DNA from: DATJLY01 sp035604615
Lineage (GTDB): Bacteria > Pseudomonadota > Alphaproteobacteria > ATCC43930 > CGMCC-115725
Assembly (NCBI GenBank): GCA_035604615.1
Contig: DATNID010000078.1
Location: 12,725 to 76,724 of the forward strand
Direction of reading: 5' to 3'
Length of the DNA: 64,000 nt
Of the stretch, positions 46,979 through 55,111 are shown piece after piece; position 1 is the first letter of the stretch, and every line of letters starts with the position of its first letter. The notes beneath the pieces are model-generated. The model was not told the DNA's origin. It did not search any database and was given only the letters and a program-made list of their open reading frames with translations. The position numbers and the translations under genes are program-made.

Positions 46979-47054
46979 GCCGCGCGGGACGGTTGTGCTG
47001 GGACGCGCGCGAACCTATCATCGGCCCGGGACCGAAGGCGCGAAGGAGGCACGA

Positions 47055-47888
47055 ATGGCTCAAGCCGCCCTGCAGGATGCGGAACCGCAGGTCATCGAGG
47101 CCGAGATCAATTATCTCGCCAATGACGGCGCCATGCCCTTCACCTATACCGGCGGGCCCGGCTCGACCGAGGTGCGCAGCGGCGGCACCATGGACGCGCA
47201 TCGCGTGACCATTCATAACGGCAGGCTGGTGCGCGACGGGTTCCAGCTCGAGCGCGACGGCTTCCGCTTCGTCGACCACCCCACCCGGATGGTGGATTTC
47301 TTCGACGAGGCCGAAATCCGCCGCGTCTACTACCCGGAGATGGAAGCGCTCATCAAGAAGGAAAGCGGCGCGACGCGCGTCGTGGTGTTCGACCACACGC
47401 TCCGCACCGCCGACGAGGATGACCGCGAGCAGCGCAAGATCCGCGAGCCGGTGCGCCGCGCCCACAACGACTACACCGAATGGTCCGGGCCGCAGCGCGT
47501 GCGCGACCTGATGGGCGCCGAGGCCGAGGCGCTGCTGCAGCGCCGCTTCGCCATCATCCAGGTGTGGCGGCCCATTCGCCTTCCGGTCGAGACCTTCCCG
47601 CTGGCGATCTGCGACGCGCGCACGCTTTCGCCCAAGGACACGATGGTGTCGGAGCGCCGCTATCCCAACCGCGTCGGCCAGACCTACGCCATCACCTACA
47701 ATCCGGACCACATCTGGTACTGGTTCCCGCATATGCGGCGCGACGAGGCGCTGGTGTTCAAGGTCTACGATTCGCTGAAGGACGGGCGCGCGCGCTGGAC
47801 CGCGCACACGGCGTTCGAGGACCCGACCTCGCCGCCCAACGCGCGCCCGCGCGAGAGCATCGAAATCCGCACCCTCGCGTTCTTCTAA
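47055..47888 (+). CDS. CmcJ/NvfI-family oxidoreductase-like protein
   Basis: 277 residues. It shows the pattern of proteins annotated as related to the cephamycin CmcJ subunit and fungal NvfI: VVVFDHTLR near residue 114, RRAHNDYTEWSGPQRVRDL near 135 with the H-X-D iron pair, and IQVWRPIRLPVETFPLAICDA near 170. This suggests a non-heme iron, 2-oxoglutarate-type fold. The reaction is unknown. GAAGGAGG precedes the start at 47055. The carboxymuconolactone-like gene follows after 14 bases. Confidence 0.85.
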   Translation: MAQAALQDAEPQVIEAEINYLANDGAMPFTYTGGPGSTEVRSGGTMDAHRVTIHNGRLVRDGFQLERDGFRFVDHPTRMVDFFDEAEIRRVYYPEMEALIKKESGATRVVVFDHTLRTADEDDREQRKIREPVRRAHNDYTEWSGPQRVRDLMGAEAEALLQRRFAIIQVWRPIRLPVETFPLAICDARTLSPKDTMVSERRYPNRVGQTYAITYNPDHIWYWFPHMRRDEALVFKVYDSLKDGRARWTAHTAFEDPTSPPNARPRESIEIRTLAFF

Positions 47889-47902
47889 GACGGAGGATCG
47901 CG

Positions 47903-48499
47903 ATGGCGCTGCCCGCGGATGTCGACCCCGATTCCCGCTTCCGCCTGAAGCTGCCCGATCGCGCGGCGCTCGATCCCCAGGCGCAGGCGCTCTACGACCG
48001 CATGAACGATCCCAAGGGCGGGACCATCGTCGGCATTCGCGGGCCCGGCGGCATTCGCCTTCACAGTCCGCTCTGCGCGGTTCACTCCCAGCCGCTCAAC
48101 CGCTATCTCCGGTTCGAGGCCGGCTTGAGCACGCATGTGCGGGAGCTCGCCATCCTGACGACGGCGCGCGAATTCGACAGCCAGTTCGAATGGGCGGCGC
48201 ACGAGCCCGAGGCGCTCAAGGAAGGCGTCTCGCCGCGCCTCGTCGACATCGTCAAGCACCGCAAGCCGACGCAAGGCCTCGACGAGGCCGATGCCATCGT
48301 CATCGATGCCGGGCGCGAGCTGTTCCGCACCAAGCGGCTCTCGTCCGCGACCTTCGCCCGCGCCTTGAAGCAGTTCGGCCCGCGCGATCTGGTCGATCTC
48401 GTGTCGCTGATGGGGAATTACGCGGCGACCGCGATCCTGCTCGCCGCCTTCGACATGCAGCTTCCGCCCGGCCAGGAGCCGCTGCTCCCGGTGCCGTGA
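47903..48499 (+). CDS. Carboxymuconolactone decarboxylase family protein
   Basis: 198 residues, all-helical CMD fold. It shows RELAILTTAREFDSQFEWAAHEPEALKEGV near residues 78-107, where the redox CxxC of AhpD is absent, so it is not a peroxidase of that type. The second half repeats the helical motif (RDLVDLVSLMGNYAATA). It may decarboxylate or isomerise a lactone acid in aromatic breakdown. GGAGGATCGCG precedes the start. It is in an operon with the CmcJ-like gene and convergent with the small protein at 48506. Confidence 0.9.
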   Translation: MALPADVDPDSRFRLKLPDRAALDPQAQALYDRMNDPKGGTIVGIRGPGGIRLHSPLCAVHSQPLNRYLRFEAGLSTHVRELAILTTAREFDSQFEWAAHEPEALKEGVSPRLVDIVKHRKPTQGLDEADAIVIDAGRELFRTKRLSSATFARALKQFGPRDLVDLVSLMGNYAATAILLAAFDMQLPPGQEPLLPVP

Positions 48500-48505
48500 C
48501 GGCCT

Positions 48506-48784
48506 CTACACCGTGATGTTGAAAATCTTGCCGCTCGCCGAATTTGCCATCACTTGACCGACCTTGGTCGCGGTCGACGGCTCGATCGCGGCGTTCGGGA
48601 TGCCGTTGGCGCCGGGCTTGGCCACGTTCTGGCCCTGCGATTGGTTCTGGGCCTGCGTCCAGCTCACGCCCTGGCTCGCGTCGGGATGGCGGCGATGGCC
48701 GTGCGAGATCGGCGAAGGCGCGTTCTGCAAGCGCTGATGGGCTGCAGCCTGCGAGGCTTGGTTCGATACGCCGCCGACGCTCAT
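48506..48784 (-). CDS. Small hypothetical protein, Gln/Asn/Ser-rich
   Basis: 92 residues from ATG 48784, with GCGGAGACC upstream. It has no signal peptide or membrane helix. Low-complexity composition (TQAQNQSQGQNV; PISHGHRRHPD) with a C-terminal stretch ending GKIFNITV suggests a largely disordered protein. No family is recognised. The leader contains a 10-base direct repeat, CTCCGCAACA, at about 48791 and 48815. An overlapping longer minus-strand frame exists but lacks its own ribosome site. Function unknown. Confidence 0.5.
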   Translation of the reverse strand: MSVGGVSNQASQAAAHQRLQNAPSPISHGHRRHPDASQGVSWTQAQNQSQGQNVAKPGANGIPNAAIEPSTATKVGQVMANSASGKIFNITV

Positions 48785-48996
48785 AACGGTCTCCGCAACA
48801 GTCTCGCGGGACTCTCCGCAACAATCATGCCAGGGCGAATCACACGGCGTTCCGCGCCTTTTGCGCAGGCCCGGGCGGCAGGAGTTGCAGCGTTGGGCCG
48901 CGCCGCGGCAAAGATTGCCGGGGCGGGGGGCCGGGGCTAGTCTCCCGTCAAGGACAGGGCGCATGCGGCACCGTTGCCGCGACAAGGAGGAAACCC

Positions 48997-50553
48997 ATGC
49001 CACAGACAGCAACGAAGAGCCGCGCGTCGTGGGACGCCGACAAGTTCCGCCTGCGGCGGCTGGTCGACCGCCTCGCCGACATGGACGAGGTTCAGGTTCA
49101 CGACGAGCCCGTGGCACTCTCCGAGTTGTCGCCGATCATCGAGAACACCACCAAGGCGGTCCTGTTCCGCAAGGCCGGTCCCGAACGCCACGAGGTTGCC
49201 GCCGCCGTCTCCGCGACGCGCAAGCGCCTCGCCGCGGCGTTCGAGGTGCCTGAGGAGAAGATGCGCGAAGAATACATGCGGCGCATGGCCAACCCGCACA
49301 AGTCCTTCGAGGTGCCGTCGGGCGACGCGCCGGTGCACCAGGTGGTGATCACGGGCGACCAGATCGACTTGACGAAGCTGCCTTTCCACGTGCAGCACGA
49401 ATATGACGGCGCGCCCTACATCTCGTCCGGCATCGACTTCACGGTCGATCCGGCGACCAAGCGCAGCAACGTGGGCTGCCGCCGCCTCATGCTGCGCGGC
49501 AAGGACAAGGCCGGCTTCAACCTCACCGCGCCCTCCGATTTGCGCCAGATCTATCTCGGCTGCGTCGCCCGCGGCGAGAAGCTGCAGGCGAGCTTCACCA
49601 TCGGCGCCCATCCGCTCGACACCATGGCGGCGGCCTCGCGCGGCACCGGCCAGGAGATCGACCGGCTCGCGACTTATCGCGGCGAGCCGCTGCCGGTGGT
49701 GAAATGCCTCACCAACGACCTCTATGTCCCGGCCGACGCCGAGATCGTGCTCGAGGGCTATGTCGACGAGCGCGGCTATATCGACCCCGAGGGGCCTTAT
49801 GGCGAGTACATGGGCTATTACGGGCCGATGCACGGCGATCCCGTGTTCCACGTCACCGCCATCACCCAGCGCCGCGACGTGCTGCACCAGAGCATCAAGC
49901 ACGGCATCGGCAGGAAGCTCTCCGAGTGCGACGGCGCGCCGATGGGTCATGTCCAAGCCGAGGCGCGCGCGTGGGAGCTTCTATCGCGCAGCGGACTCGA
50001 TCCGGTCGACATCTGGATCCCGGACGGCCCCGGCGTCGGCGCCCACATGCGCGTCTCGATCCGCAAGCGCACCGACGGCGATGCCCGCGCGGCGATCGCC
50101 ATCCTGCTCGGCAGCATGGTGACCTTGAAGCATGTCTATATCGTCGACGACGACATCGACGTGCGCTCCAGCGCCGAGGTGGAATGGGCGATGGCGAGCC
50201 GCTTCCAGGCCGACAAGGGCATCGTCGTGATGAGCAACATGCAGTGCATGCCGATGGATTTGTCGGCGCCCAAGCGCGGCATCGGCGCCAAGGCCGGGTT
50301 CGACCTGACCTTCCCCTATCCGCGCTCCAAGTCGATCACCATGCGCGTGCCCGAGGCGCCCAAGATCGGCGGCCCGGCCCGGTTCCAGACCGTGGCCCAG
50401 GCACTCGAAGGCGGGCCGATGCACTTCGCCCGGCTGATGTCGGTGCTGGGCAGCCGCGACGGCCGCGAGATCGTGCTCGAGATCGAGCGCCTGCGCGACG
50501 CTGGCGTCCTCGACCGCAACGAGGAAGGCGAGTACTACCTCAAGAAGAGCTGA
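48997..50553 (+). CDS. UbiD-family prenylated-FMN decarboxylase
   Basis: 518 residues, typical for UbiD/Fdc. It shows DKFRLRRLVDRLADM at the N-terminus, SSGIDFTVDP near residue 143, the E-G-Y and EGPYGEYMGYYG catalytic region near 250-275 (the glutamates that drive proton transfer) and KRGIGAKAGFDLTFPY near 425. It reversibly decarboxylates an aromatic or unsaturated acid and needs prenylated FMN, made by UbiX; no ubiX is in this window. GGAGGAAACCC precedes the start. The stop overlaps the convergent amidohydrolase by 14 bases. Confidence 0.95.
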   Translation: MPQTATKSRASWDADKFRLRRLVDRLADMDEVQVHDEPVALSELSPIIENTTKAVLFRKAGPERHEVAAAVSATRKRLAAAFEVPEEKMREEYMRRMANPHKSFEVPSGDAPVHQVVITGDQIDLTKLPFHVQHEYDGAPYISSGIDFTVDPATKRSNVGCRRLMLRGKDKAGFNLTAPSDLRQIYLGCVARGEKLQASFTIGAHPLDTMAAASRGTGQEIDRLATYRGEPLPVVKCLTNDLYVPADAEIVLEGYVDERGYIDPEGPYGEYMGYYGPMHGDPVFHVTAITQRRDVLHQSIKHGIGRKLSECDGAPMGHVQAEARAWELLSRSGLDPVDIWIPDGPGVGAHMRVSIRKRTDGDARAAIAILLGSMVTLKHVYIVDDDIDVRSSAEVEWAMASRFQADKGIVVMSNMQCMPMDLSAPKRGIGAKAGFDLTFPYPRSKSITMRVPEAPKIGGPARFQTVAQALEGGPMHFARLMSVLGSRDGREIVLEIERLRDAGVLDRNEEGEYYLKKS

Positions 50554-51994
50554 CGCGCGGCGCCCGCTCCTTGCGGCGGGACTTCTCCGCCAGAAGTTTC
50601 TTCGCGTCGTCTTCAACGACGGTGCCGGCGAAGTAGTCCGGGTTCATCGACAGGTGCATCATCGCCGGGTTGACGAAGCTGAAGTCGCGCATGTTGTCGA
50701 GGGTCAGAAGCTTGCCCTGCACCAGGCGCCAAGCCTCGCCGAGGATGGTGGTGGCGTCGAGCACGTCCCAATGGCCGATGTCGGAGCCGAGCATCGCCTT
50801 GAGCGGCAATCCCAGCGGCGACAGGCGGCGGTCGAACGCGACCGCGACCATGCGGTCCTCGGCCTCGCAGCCGAAATAGAACGGATCGACGAAGAGCGCC
50901 TTCAGATCCTTGATCTCGCGCAGGGCGCAGGCGGCGAACTCGTCGAACAGCGCCGGGCGCTTCATCTGGAAGCGGCCGTGCGGGTCGGCGCGGATGCGCT
51001 CGGGCCGCAAATGCTGGTCGCCGAATTCGCGGAACAGGCGCTCCAGCAGGTCGAGATCGATCAGGTCCGGGTTGAGGTTCTTCTCCAGCGCGTCGGCGTT
51101 GCGCTTCTCCCAATGCTCGATGATGTCGGAAAGGAGCGTCAGCGCCCAGCTCACGCCGCCCTCGAGAAAGGCGAAGCTCAGCTCGGGAAAGCGCCGCGTC
51201 ACGCCGCTGAAGATGAGCGAGCGGCAGAAGAAATTCGCCCCTTCCGCGAAATCGCCGAGATGGTTGAAGACATAGTTGCTGGGCGACGCGCGATAGCCGA
51301 CGCCGCGCGACGAGGTGTGGCACGCCGGCGCCACCTTCAACTCGACGCAGCGGCGCCAGAACGGATCGTAGTCGTAGGGCGAATCCATGATGATGGAACG
51401 GCTTGACTGTGTCTGGAAGGCGAGCGGATCGGCGCCCGGTGCCGCCTGGCTCGGCCCGCGCAGCTCGGTGCCGATATGGACCGCCTTGAAGCCTAACTCG
51501 CCCACCGCGTATTCGAGTTCGGCGAGCGCTTCCTTGGGCGAATATGTCGGGATCACCGCCACCGGGCGCAGCCGGTCGCCGCATCCCTTGAACATGTCGG
51601 CATACATGGTGTTGAGCGCGCGGCAGGTCGCCCGGCGCAGCTCGTCGTTGACGAGATAGAGATGCGCCAGGCCCAAGGTCGTATAGCAATGCGCGAAGTC
51701 GATGCCGAGCTCGTCGAGGCGCGAGCGGAAATAGCGCGGCAGCATGGCGAGCGCGCGGTCGTTGGTGTGCTCGCCCGACGACAGACCCCACCAGAACCCC
51801 TTGACCGAGGTGCCGTGCGCGCCGGCGTTCTGGTACATCGTCGCCGCGCGCGCCGCGAACTCCTTGCCCGCGACCTGCGCCAGATAATCCATCAGCGCGA
51901 AGTTGCATTCGACGATATGCGCGTCGGCGTCGATCACCGGATGGTCGAGCTTGGCGCGAACCTCGTCGCCACGAAGCGAATTGTAACCGGTCAT
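50540..51994 (-). CDS. Amidohydrolase family 2 protein, large form
   Basis: 484 residues, longer than usual because of an insert after the mid-barrel and a C-terminal tail. Metal-site candidates are VIDADAHIVE near residue 22 (D-X-H), CHTSSRGVGY near 235 and LGSDIGHWDV near 398. It resembles decarboxylase/hydrolase members acting on ring-fission products. GGGAGGGA precedes the start at 51994. It is the last gene of a three-gene minus-strand operon (asparaginase-like protein, alpha/beta hydrolase, this). Confidence 0.9.
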   Translation of the reverse strand: MTGYNSLRGDEVRAKLDHPVIDADAHIVECNFALMDYLAQVAGKEFAARAATMYQNAGAHGTSVKGFWWGLSSGEHTNDRALAMLPRYFRSRLDELGIDFAHCYTTLGLAHLYLVNDELRRATCRALNTMYADMFKGCGDRLRPVAVIPTYSPKEALAELEYAVGELGFKAVHIGTELRGPSQAAPGADPLAFQTQSSRSIIMDSPYDYDPFWRRCVELKVAPACHTSSRGVGYRASPSNYVFNHLGDFAEGANFFCRSLIFSGVTRRFPELSFAFLEGGVSWALTLLSDIIEHWEKRNADALEKNLNPDLIDLDLLERLFREFGDQHLRPERIRADPHGRFQMKRPALFDEFAACALREIKDLKALFVDPFYFGCEAEDRMVAVAFDRRLSPLGLPLKAMLGSDIGHWDVLDATTILGEAWRLVQGKLLTLDNMRDFSFVNPAMMHLSMNPDYFAGTVVEDDAKKLLAEKSRRKERAPRVSSS

Positions 51995-52024
51995 GGCGTC
52001 CCTCCCGCCTCGATCATTGCAATC

Positions 52025-52909
52025 TTACGCTTTCCCCACCGAGAACACCGTTCCGGTCTGGCTGCGCGGATCGCGGCGGGGCCAGCGTCCGCGCTCGGCG
52101 GCGGCGAGGAACGCATCGACCGCTGCGTTGAACGCACCCGGCTCCTCGAGATTGACGGCGTGGCCCGTGTTGGGAACGACGCACAAGCCCGCGCGCGGGA
52201 TCGAGCGCTTGAGGAAAAGATTCGCCTCGAGGCAGGGCTCGTCCTCGTCGCCGATCACGAGCAGCACCGGCACGTCCATCGCCTTCAGCTCGTGCTCGAA
52301 GTCCCACAGCGACGGGCGCTCGGACTGGAAACGGCGCAAGGTCGCGGCCGAGCCCTTGGCCGAATGCTCGGCCAGGTGCTGGGCGAATTCGGCGAAGCCG
52401 CGCGGGTCCTTGTTCTGCAACTGCACCCGGGTCGCCCCCACCACCATGTCGCGCGCGACCCGCTCCATGCCTTCGCGCTCGAGCCGTTGGGCGGCGGCCT
52501 CGCATTCGGTGCGGAAGCGCTCGCGATGCTCGCGCGGCGCGCCCGAGCCGCAGCCCGCGACCACCAGCGCGCTCGCCGCGTGCGGATGCCTCAATCCGAA
52601 ATGCAGCGCCGAATAGGCCCCCATGCTGAGGCCGACGATATGCGCCTTGGCGATGGCGAGATGGCGCAGCACCGCCGCAATGGCGTCGACCTGGTGGCGA
52701 TAGTCGTAGAACGCCTCGTCCGCCGGCTCGTCCGAAGGCGGATAGCCGGGCGCGTCGTACGCGATGCAGCGGTACTGGCGCGAGAACCACCGCACCTGGG
52801 TTTCCCAGGCGCGATGGTCGGCGGCGAACTCGTGCGCGAAGACGATCGGGTAGCCGGTCCCGGTCTCCTCGTAATAGAGCTTGCCTCCTTGGGTCTCGGC
52901 ATAGGGCAT
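52025..52909 (-). CDS. Alpha/beta-fold hydrolase
   Basis: 294 residues. The nucleophile serine is in VGLSMGAYSA near residue 95 (G-X-S-X-G). The oxyanion region is FAHEFAADHRAW near residue 25, acid candidates lie in IGDEDEP near 220, and the catalytic histidine is in VPNTGHAVNLEE near 248. It may be an ester, lactone or C-C bond hydrolase such as an enol-lactonase. GAGAGGCC precedes the start. It lies 16 bases after the asparaginase-like gene and 30 bases before the amidohydrolase. Confidence 0.93.
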   Translation of the reverse strand: MPYAETQGGKLYYEETGTGYPIVFAHEFAADHRAWETQVRWFSRQYRCIAYDAPGYPPSDEPADEAFYDYRHQVDAIAAVLRHLAIAKAHIVGLSMGAYSALHFGLRHPHAASALVVAGCGSGAPREHRERFRTECEAAAQRLEREGMERVARDMVVGATRVQLQNKDPRGFAEFAQHLAEHSAKGSAATLRRFQSERPSLWDFEHELKAMDVPVLLVIGDEDEPCLEANLFLKRSIPRAGLCVVPNTGHAVNLEEPGAFNAAVDAFLAAAERGRWPRRDPRSQTGTVFSVGKA

Positions 52910-52925
52910 GGATGGCCTCTCGGGT

Positions 52926-54620
52926 TCAGTGCGTGTCGAAGATGGCCTGGTAGTCCGCGACCTTGCGGCGCAAGGCGGCGCGCTCGTGCGTGGTCGGGCG
53001 GTCGGGATCCGCCGCCGCGGGCAGGCCGCCGAGCTTCAAGAGGCTCGCCATCAGCAGGATTCGCGCCTTGGTGGCGGTGAGGTTCGAGCCGCCGATGCAC
53101 GGATCGCGCGCCGGCACGAAGCCCTCGGCATTGCCGCGGGCGACGCGCACCACCGGGATGCCGCAGAACAGCGCGCGCTGAAGAAGCTGGTTGCGCGCCT
53201 GCGCCTGGGTCGCGCCGTAGGGCGTCAGGCCCTCGAACACGATGCCGCCCATTCCGCCGCCGGCCAGCAACTGGTCGGTGATGGCGATGAGATCGGTCTC
53301 GCGCTCGCTGTCGATGAGATCGGTCTCGGCGGCATAGGCGCCGTCCTTGACGATCGCGACCTTGGGGATGGCGCTCTCGATGAGATTGCCGTCGCCGTCC
53401 TTGACCGCGACCCGCACGGTCTCGAGCGCGCGGCCGGCGCGGCGCACAAACGCGACCTCGCGCGGCAGCGACGTGAGATTGACCGCGGAGCACCAAGTGT
53501 GGCGGTGCGCCGGCAGGTAATGGAGGAGCGGCGGTCCGTCATGCCCGGCGGCGCCGACGATGCCGCCATGGCCGCCGGTCGCGCGATAGCCGCCGGGGCG
53601 GGCATCGATCTTCATCACCGCGCGCGCGGCGAAGACCTGCTGCTCCTGGATCAACACCGCGCCGACCTTGTTGCGGCCTTCCTCGTCGGCCCACACGCGC
53701 GATTCGATGTAGGCAACTGAATCGACGATGTTCTTTGGCCCGTCATTGCTGATCTGGCCCTGGGGGCGCTGCGCCGCATTGCCGCAGATCGGCACCTTGG
53801 TGTCGATGAGGAGATTGAGCCAGTAGATCGTCTCCTCGATGTTGGGGCTGCCCTCGGTCCAAATGGCGCCGTCATAGCGTCCCGAGGCAAGGATGCGCTG
53901 CACCGCGTTGGTGGCGCGCGCCAGCGCCTCGCGCGAGGGCGCCGCGCTCAGGTGATAGGGCTTGTAGGGGAAGAAGTTGCGGCCGCGCTGTTCGGGCGCA
54001 ATGTCGCCTTCGCCCTGGTCCTTGCGCCGCTCGGCCGCGAGCCCCTTGGTGAAGCCGCCCGGCGGCATGATGCGGAAGAATTCGACGTCGGCATGCGACG
54101 AGATGAGATTGCCCCAGCCCTTATCGCCGATTTGCAGCCGGTCGATCTCCTCGAACGAGCGCGAGCCGTCGGGGAAGAACCCTTGCCGCGCCTTGTCCTG
54201 CGGCGCGCCCGGGAAGGCGCATTCCTCCTCCCACGCCGAGCCGTCCGCTTGCCGCGCCATGTAGGGCAGCGGATAGAGACCGTCCTCGGGGCGGAGTTCG
54301 ATGGCATAGACCGGCTTGTCGCCCGGGCCCTGGCGCTCCTTGTGGAAGCTCCCCTCGCGGTCGACATAGCCGTCGGGCGGCCCATAGAGTTCGGCCGCGT
54401 CAGCCTCGAGCGGATGGGCGCTGAACTGCTCGACATAGACGGTGACGGGCGCCGCCAGGCGCTGCGCGCGCAGCACGTCGAAGCGCGCCGGGCTGCCGTC
54501 TTTATTGGCGACGAGCTTCAGCCCGTGCTGGGCGCGCGCCTTGTTCGAGGTGACGAGCGGCGGCGTGTTCTGGATCGTCGCGGACGGGCCCGCAAGATGG
54601 GCAATGCGCGCTTTCGCCAT
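52926..54620 (-). CDS. Asparaginase-domain protein with altered active-site pair
   Basis: 564 residues, longer than the roughly 330 of type I/II asparaginases. A family-specific N-terminal half (to about residue 240) precedes WTEGSPNIEETIYWLN and SNDGPKNIVDSVAYI, which align with HGTDTMEETAYFL and the SADGP segment of asparaginases. The threonine-aspartate pair of GTDT is replaced by S-P-N. A lysine in VMKIDARPGGYRATGG sits where the catalytic lysine is expected, and ATIQNT may hold the N-terminal threonine. The substrate is unlikely to be simple asparagine. GGGAGGA precedes the start. First gene of its operon. Confidence 0.8.
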   Translation of the reverse strand: MAKARIAHLAGPSATIQNTPPLVTSNKARAQHGLKLVANKDGSPARFDVLRAQRLAAPVTVYVEQFSAHPLEADAAELYGPPDGYVDREGSFHKERQGPGDKPVYAIELRPEDGLYPLPYMARQADGSAWEEECAFPGAPQDKARQGFFPDGSRSFEEIDRLQIGDKGWGNLISSHADVEFFRIMPPGGFTKGLAAERRKDQGEGDIAPEQRGRNFFPYKPYHLSAAPSREALARATNAVQRILASGRYDGAIWTEGSPNIEETIYWLNLLIDTKVPICGNAAQRPQGQISNDGPKNIVDSVAYIESRVWADEEGRNKVGAVLIQEQQVFAARAVMKIDARPGGYRATGGHGGIVGAAGHDGPPLLHYLPAHRHTWCSAVNLTSLPREVAFVRRAGRALETVRVAVKDGDGNLIESAIPKVAIVKDGAYAAETDLIDSERETDLIAITDQLLAGGGMGGIVFEGLTPYGATQAQARNQLLQRALFCGIPVVRVARGNAEGFVPARDPCIGGSNLTATKARILLMASLLKLGGLPAAADPDRPTTHERAALRRKVADYQAIFDTH

Positions 54621-54688
54621 GGCACTGGTCCTCCCTCAGGATTTCCTGATATTAGTCTCGGAGCGATCAATTCGCGAGGGAGGACGCC

Positions 54689-55093
54689 GTGGAGAAAGAG
54701 TTCATCAACCCGCCGCAGCTCTACAAGCATCCGAGCTATTCGCGCGTCGTCACGATCAAGGGTCCGTCGAAGTTCATCTTCATCGCCGGCCAGACCCCGT
54801 CCGACGACAACTACCAGCCGGTGGCGAAGGGCGACTACAAGAAGCAGTACGAGCGCGTGATCGAGGGCCTGACCATCCAGTTGAAAGCCGCCGGCGCGAC
54901 CTGGGACGACGTCGTGGTGCGCCGCGTCTTCACGCTCGATGTCGATGCGCTGCAGAAGGCGCTGCGCGATCCCACCACCAAGCGGCCGGAAAACAGCGAG
55001 CACCCGCCGACCAGCACCATGATCGGCGTGACCCGGCTCTCCAACCCCGACTTCCTCATAGAGATCGACCTGATCGCGATCACCAACGCGTGA
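54689..55093 (+). CDS. RidA/YjgF family protein
   Basis: 134 residues. It has the RidA pattern FIAGQTPSDDN near residue 31, VIEGLTIQLKAAGATWDDVV near 57 and a C-terminal EIDLIAI. The arginine of canonical RidA (PARSCVEV) is replaced: here the segment reads PTSTMIGVTRL. Enamine/imine deaminase activity is therefore doubtful, and it fits a variant Rid group. The start is GTG at 54689 after GAGGGAGGA. It is divergent from the asparaginase-like operon (68-base gap), so both may respond to the same compound. Confidence 0.88.
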   Translation: MEKEFINPPQLYKHPSYSRVVTIKGPSKFIFIAGQTPSDDNYQPVAKGDYKKQYERVIEGLTIQLKAAGATWDDVVVRRVFTLDVDALQKALRDPTTKRPENSEHPPTSTMIGVTRLSNPDFLIEIDLIAITNA

Positions 55094-55111
55094 CGGGGTG
55101 GGATGGCGCGC

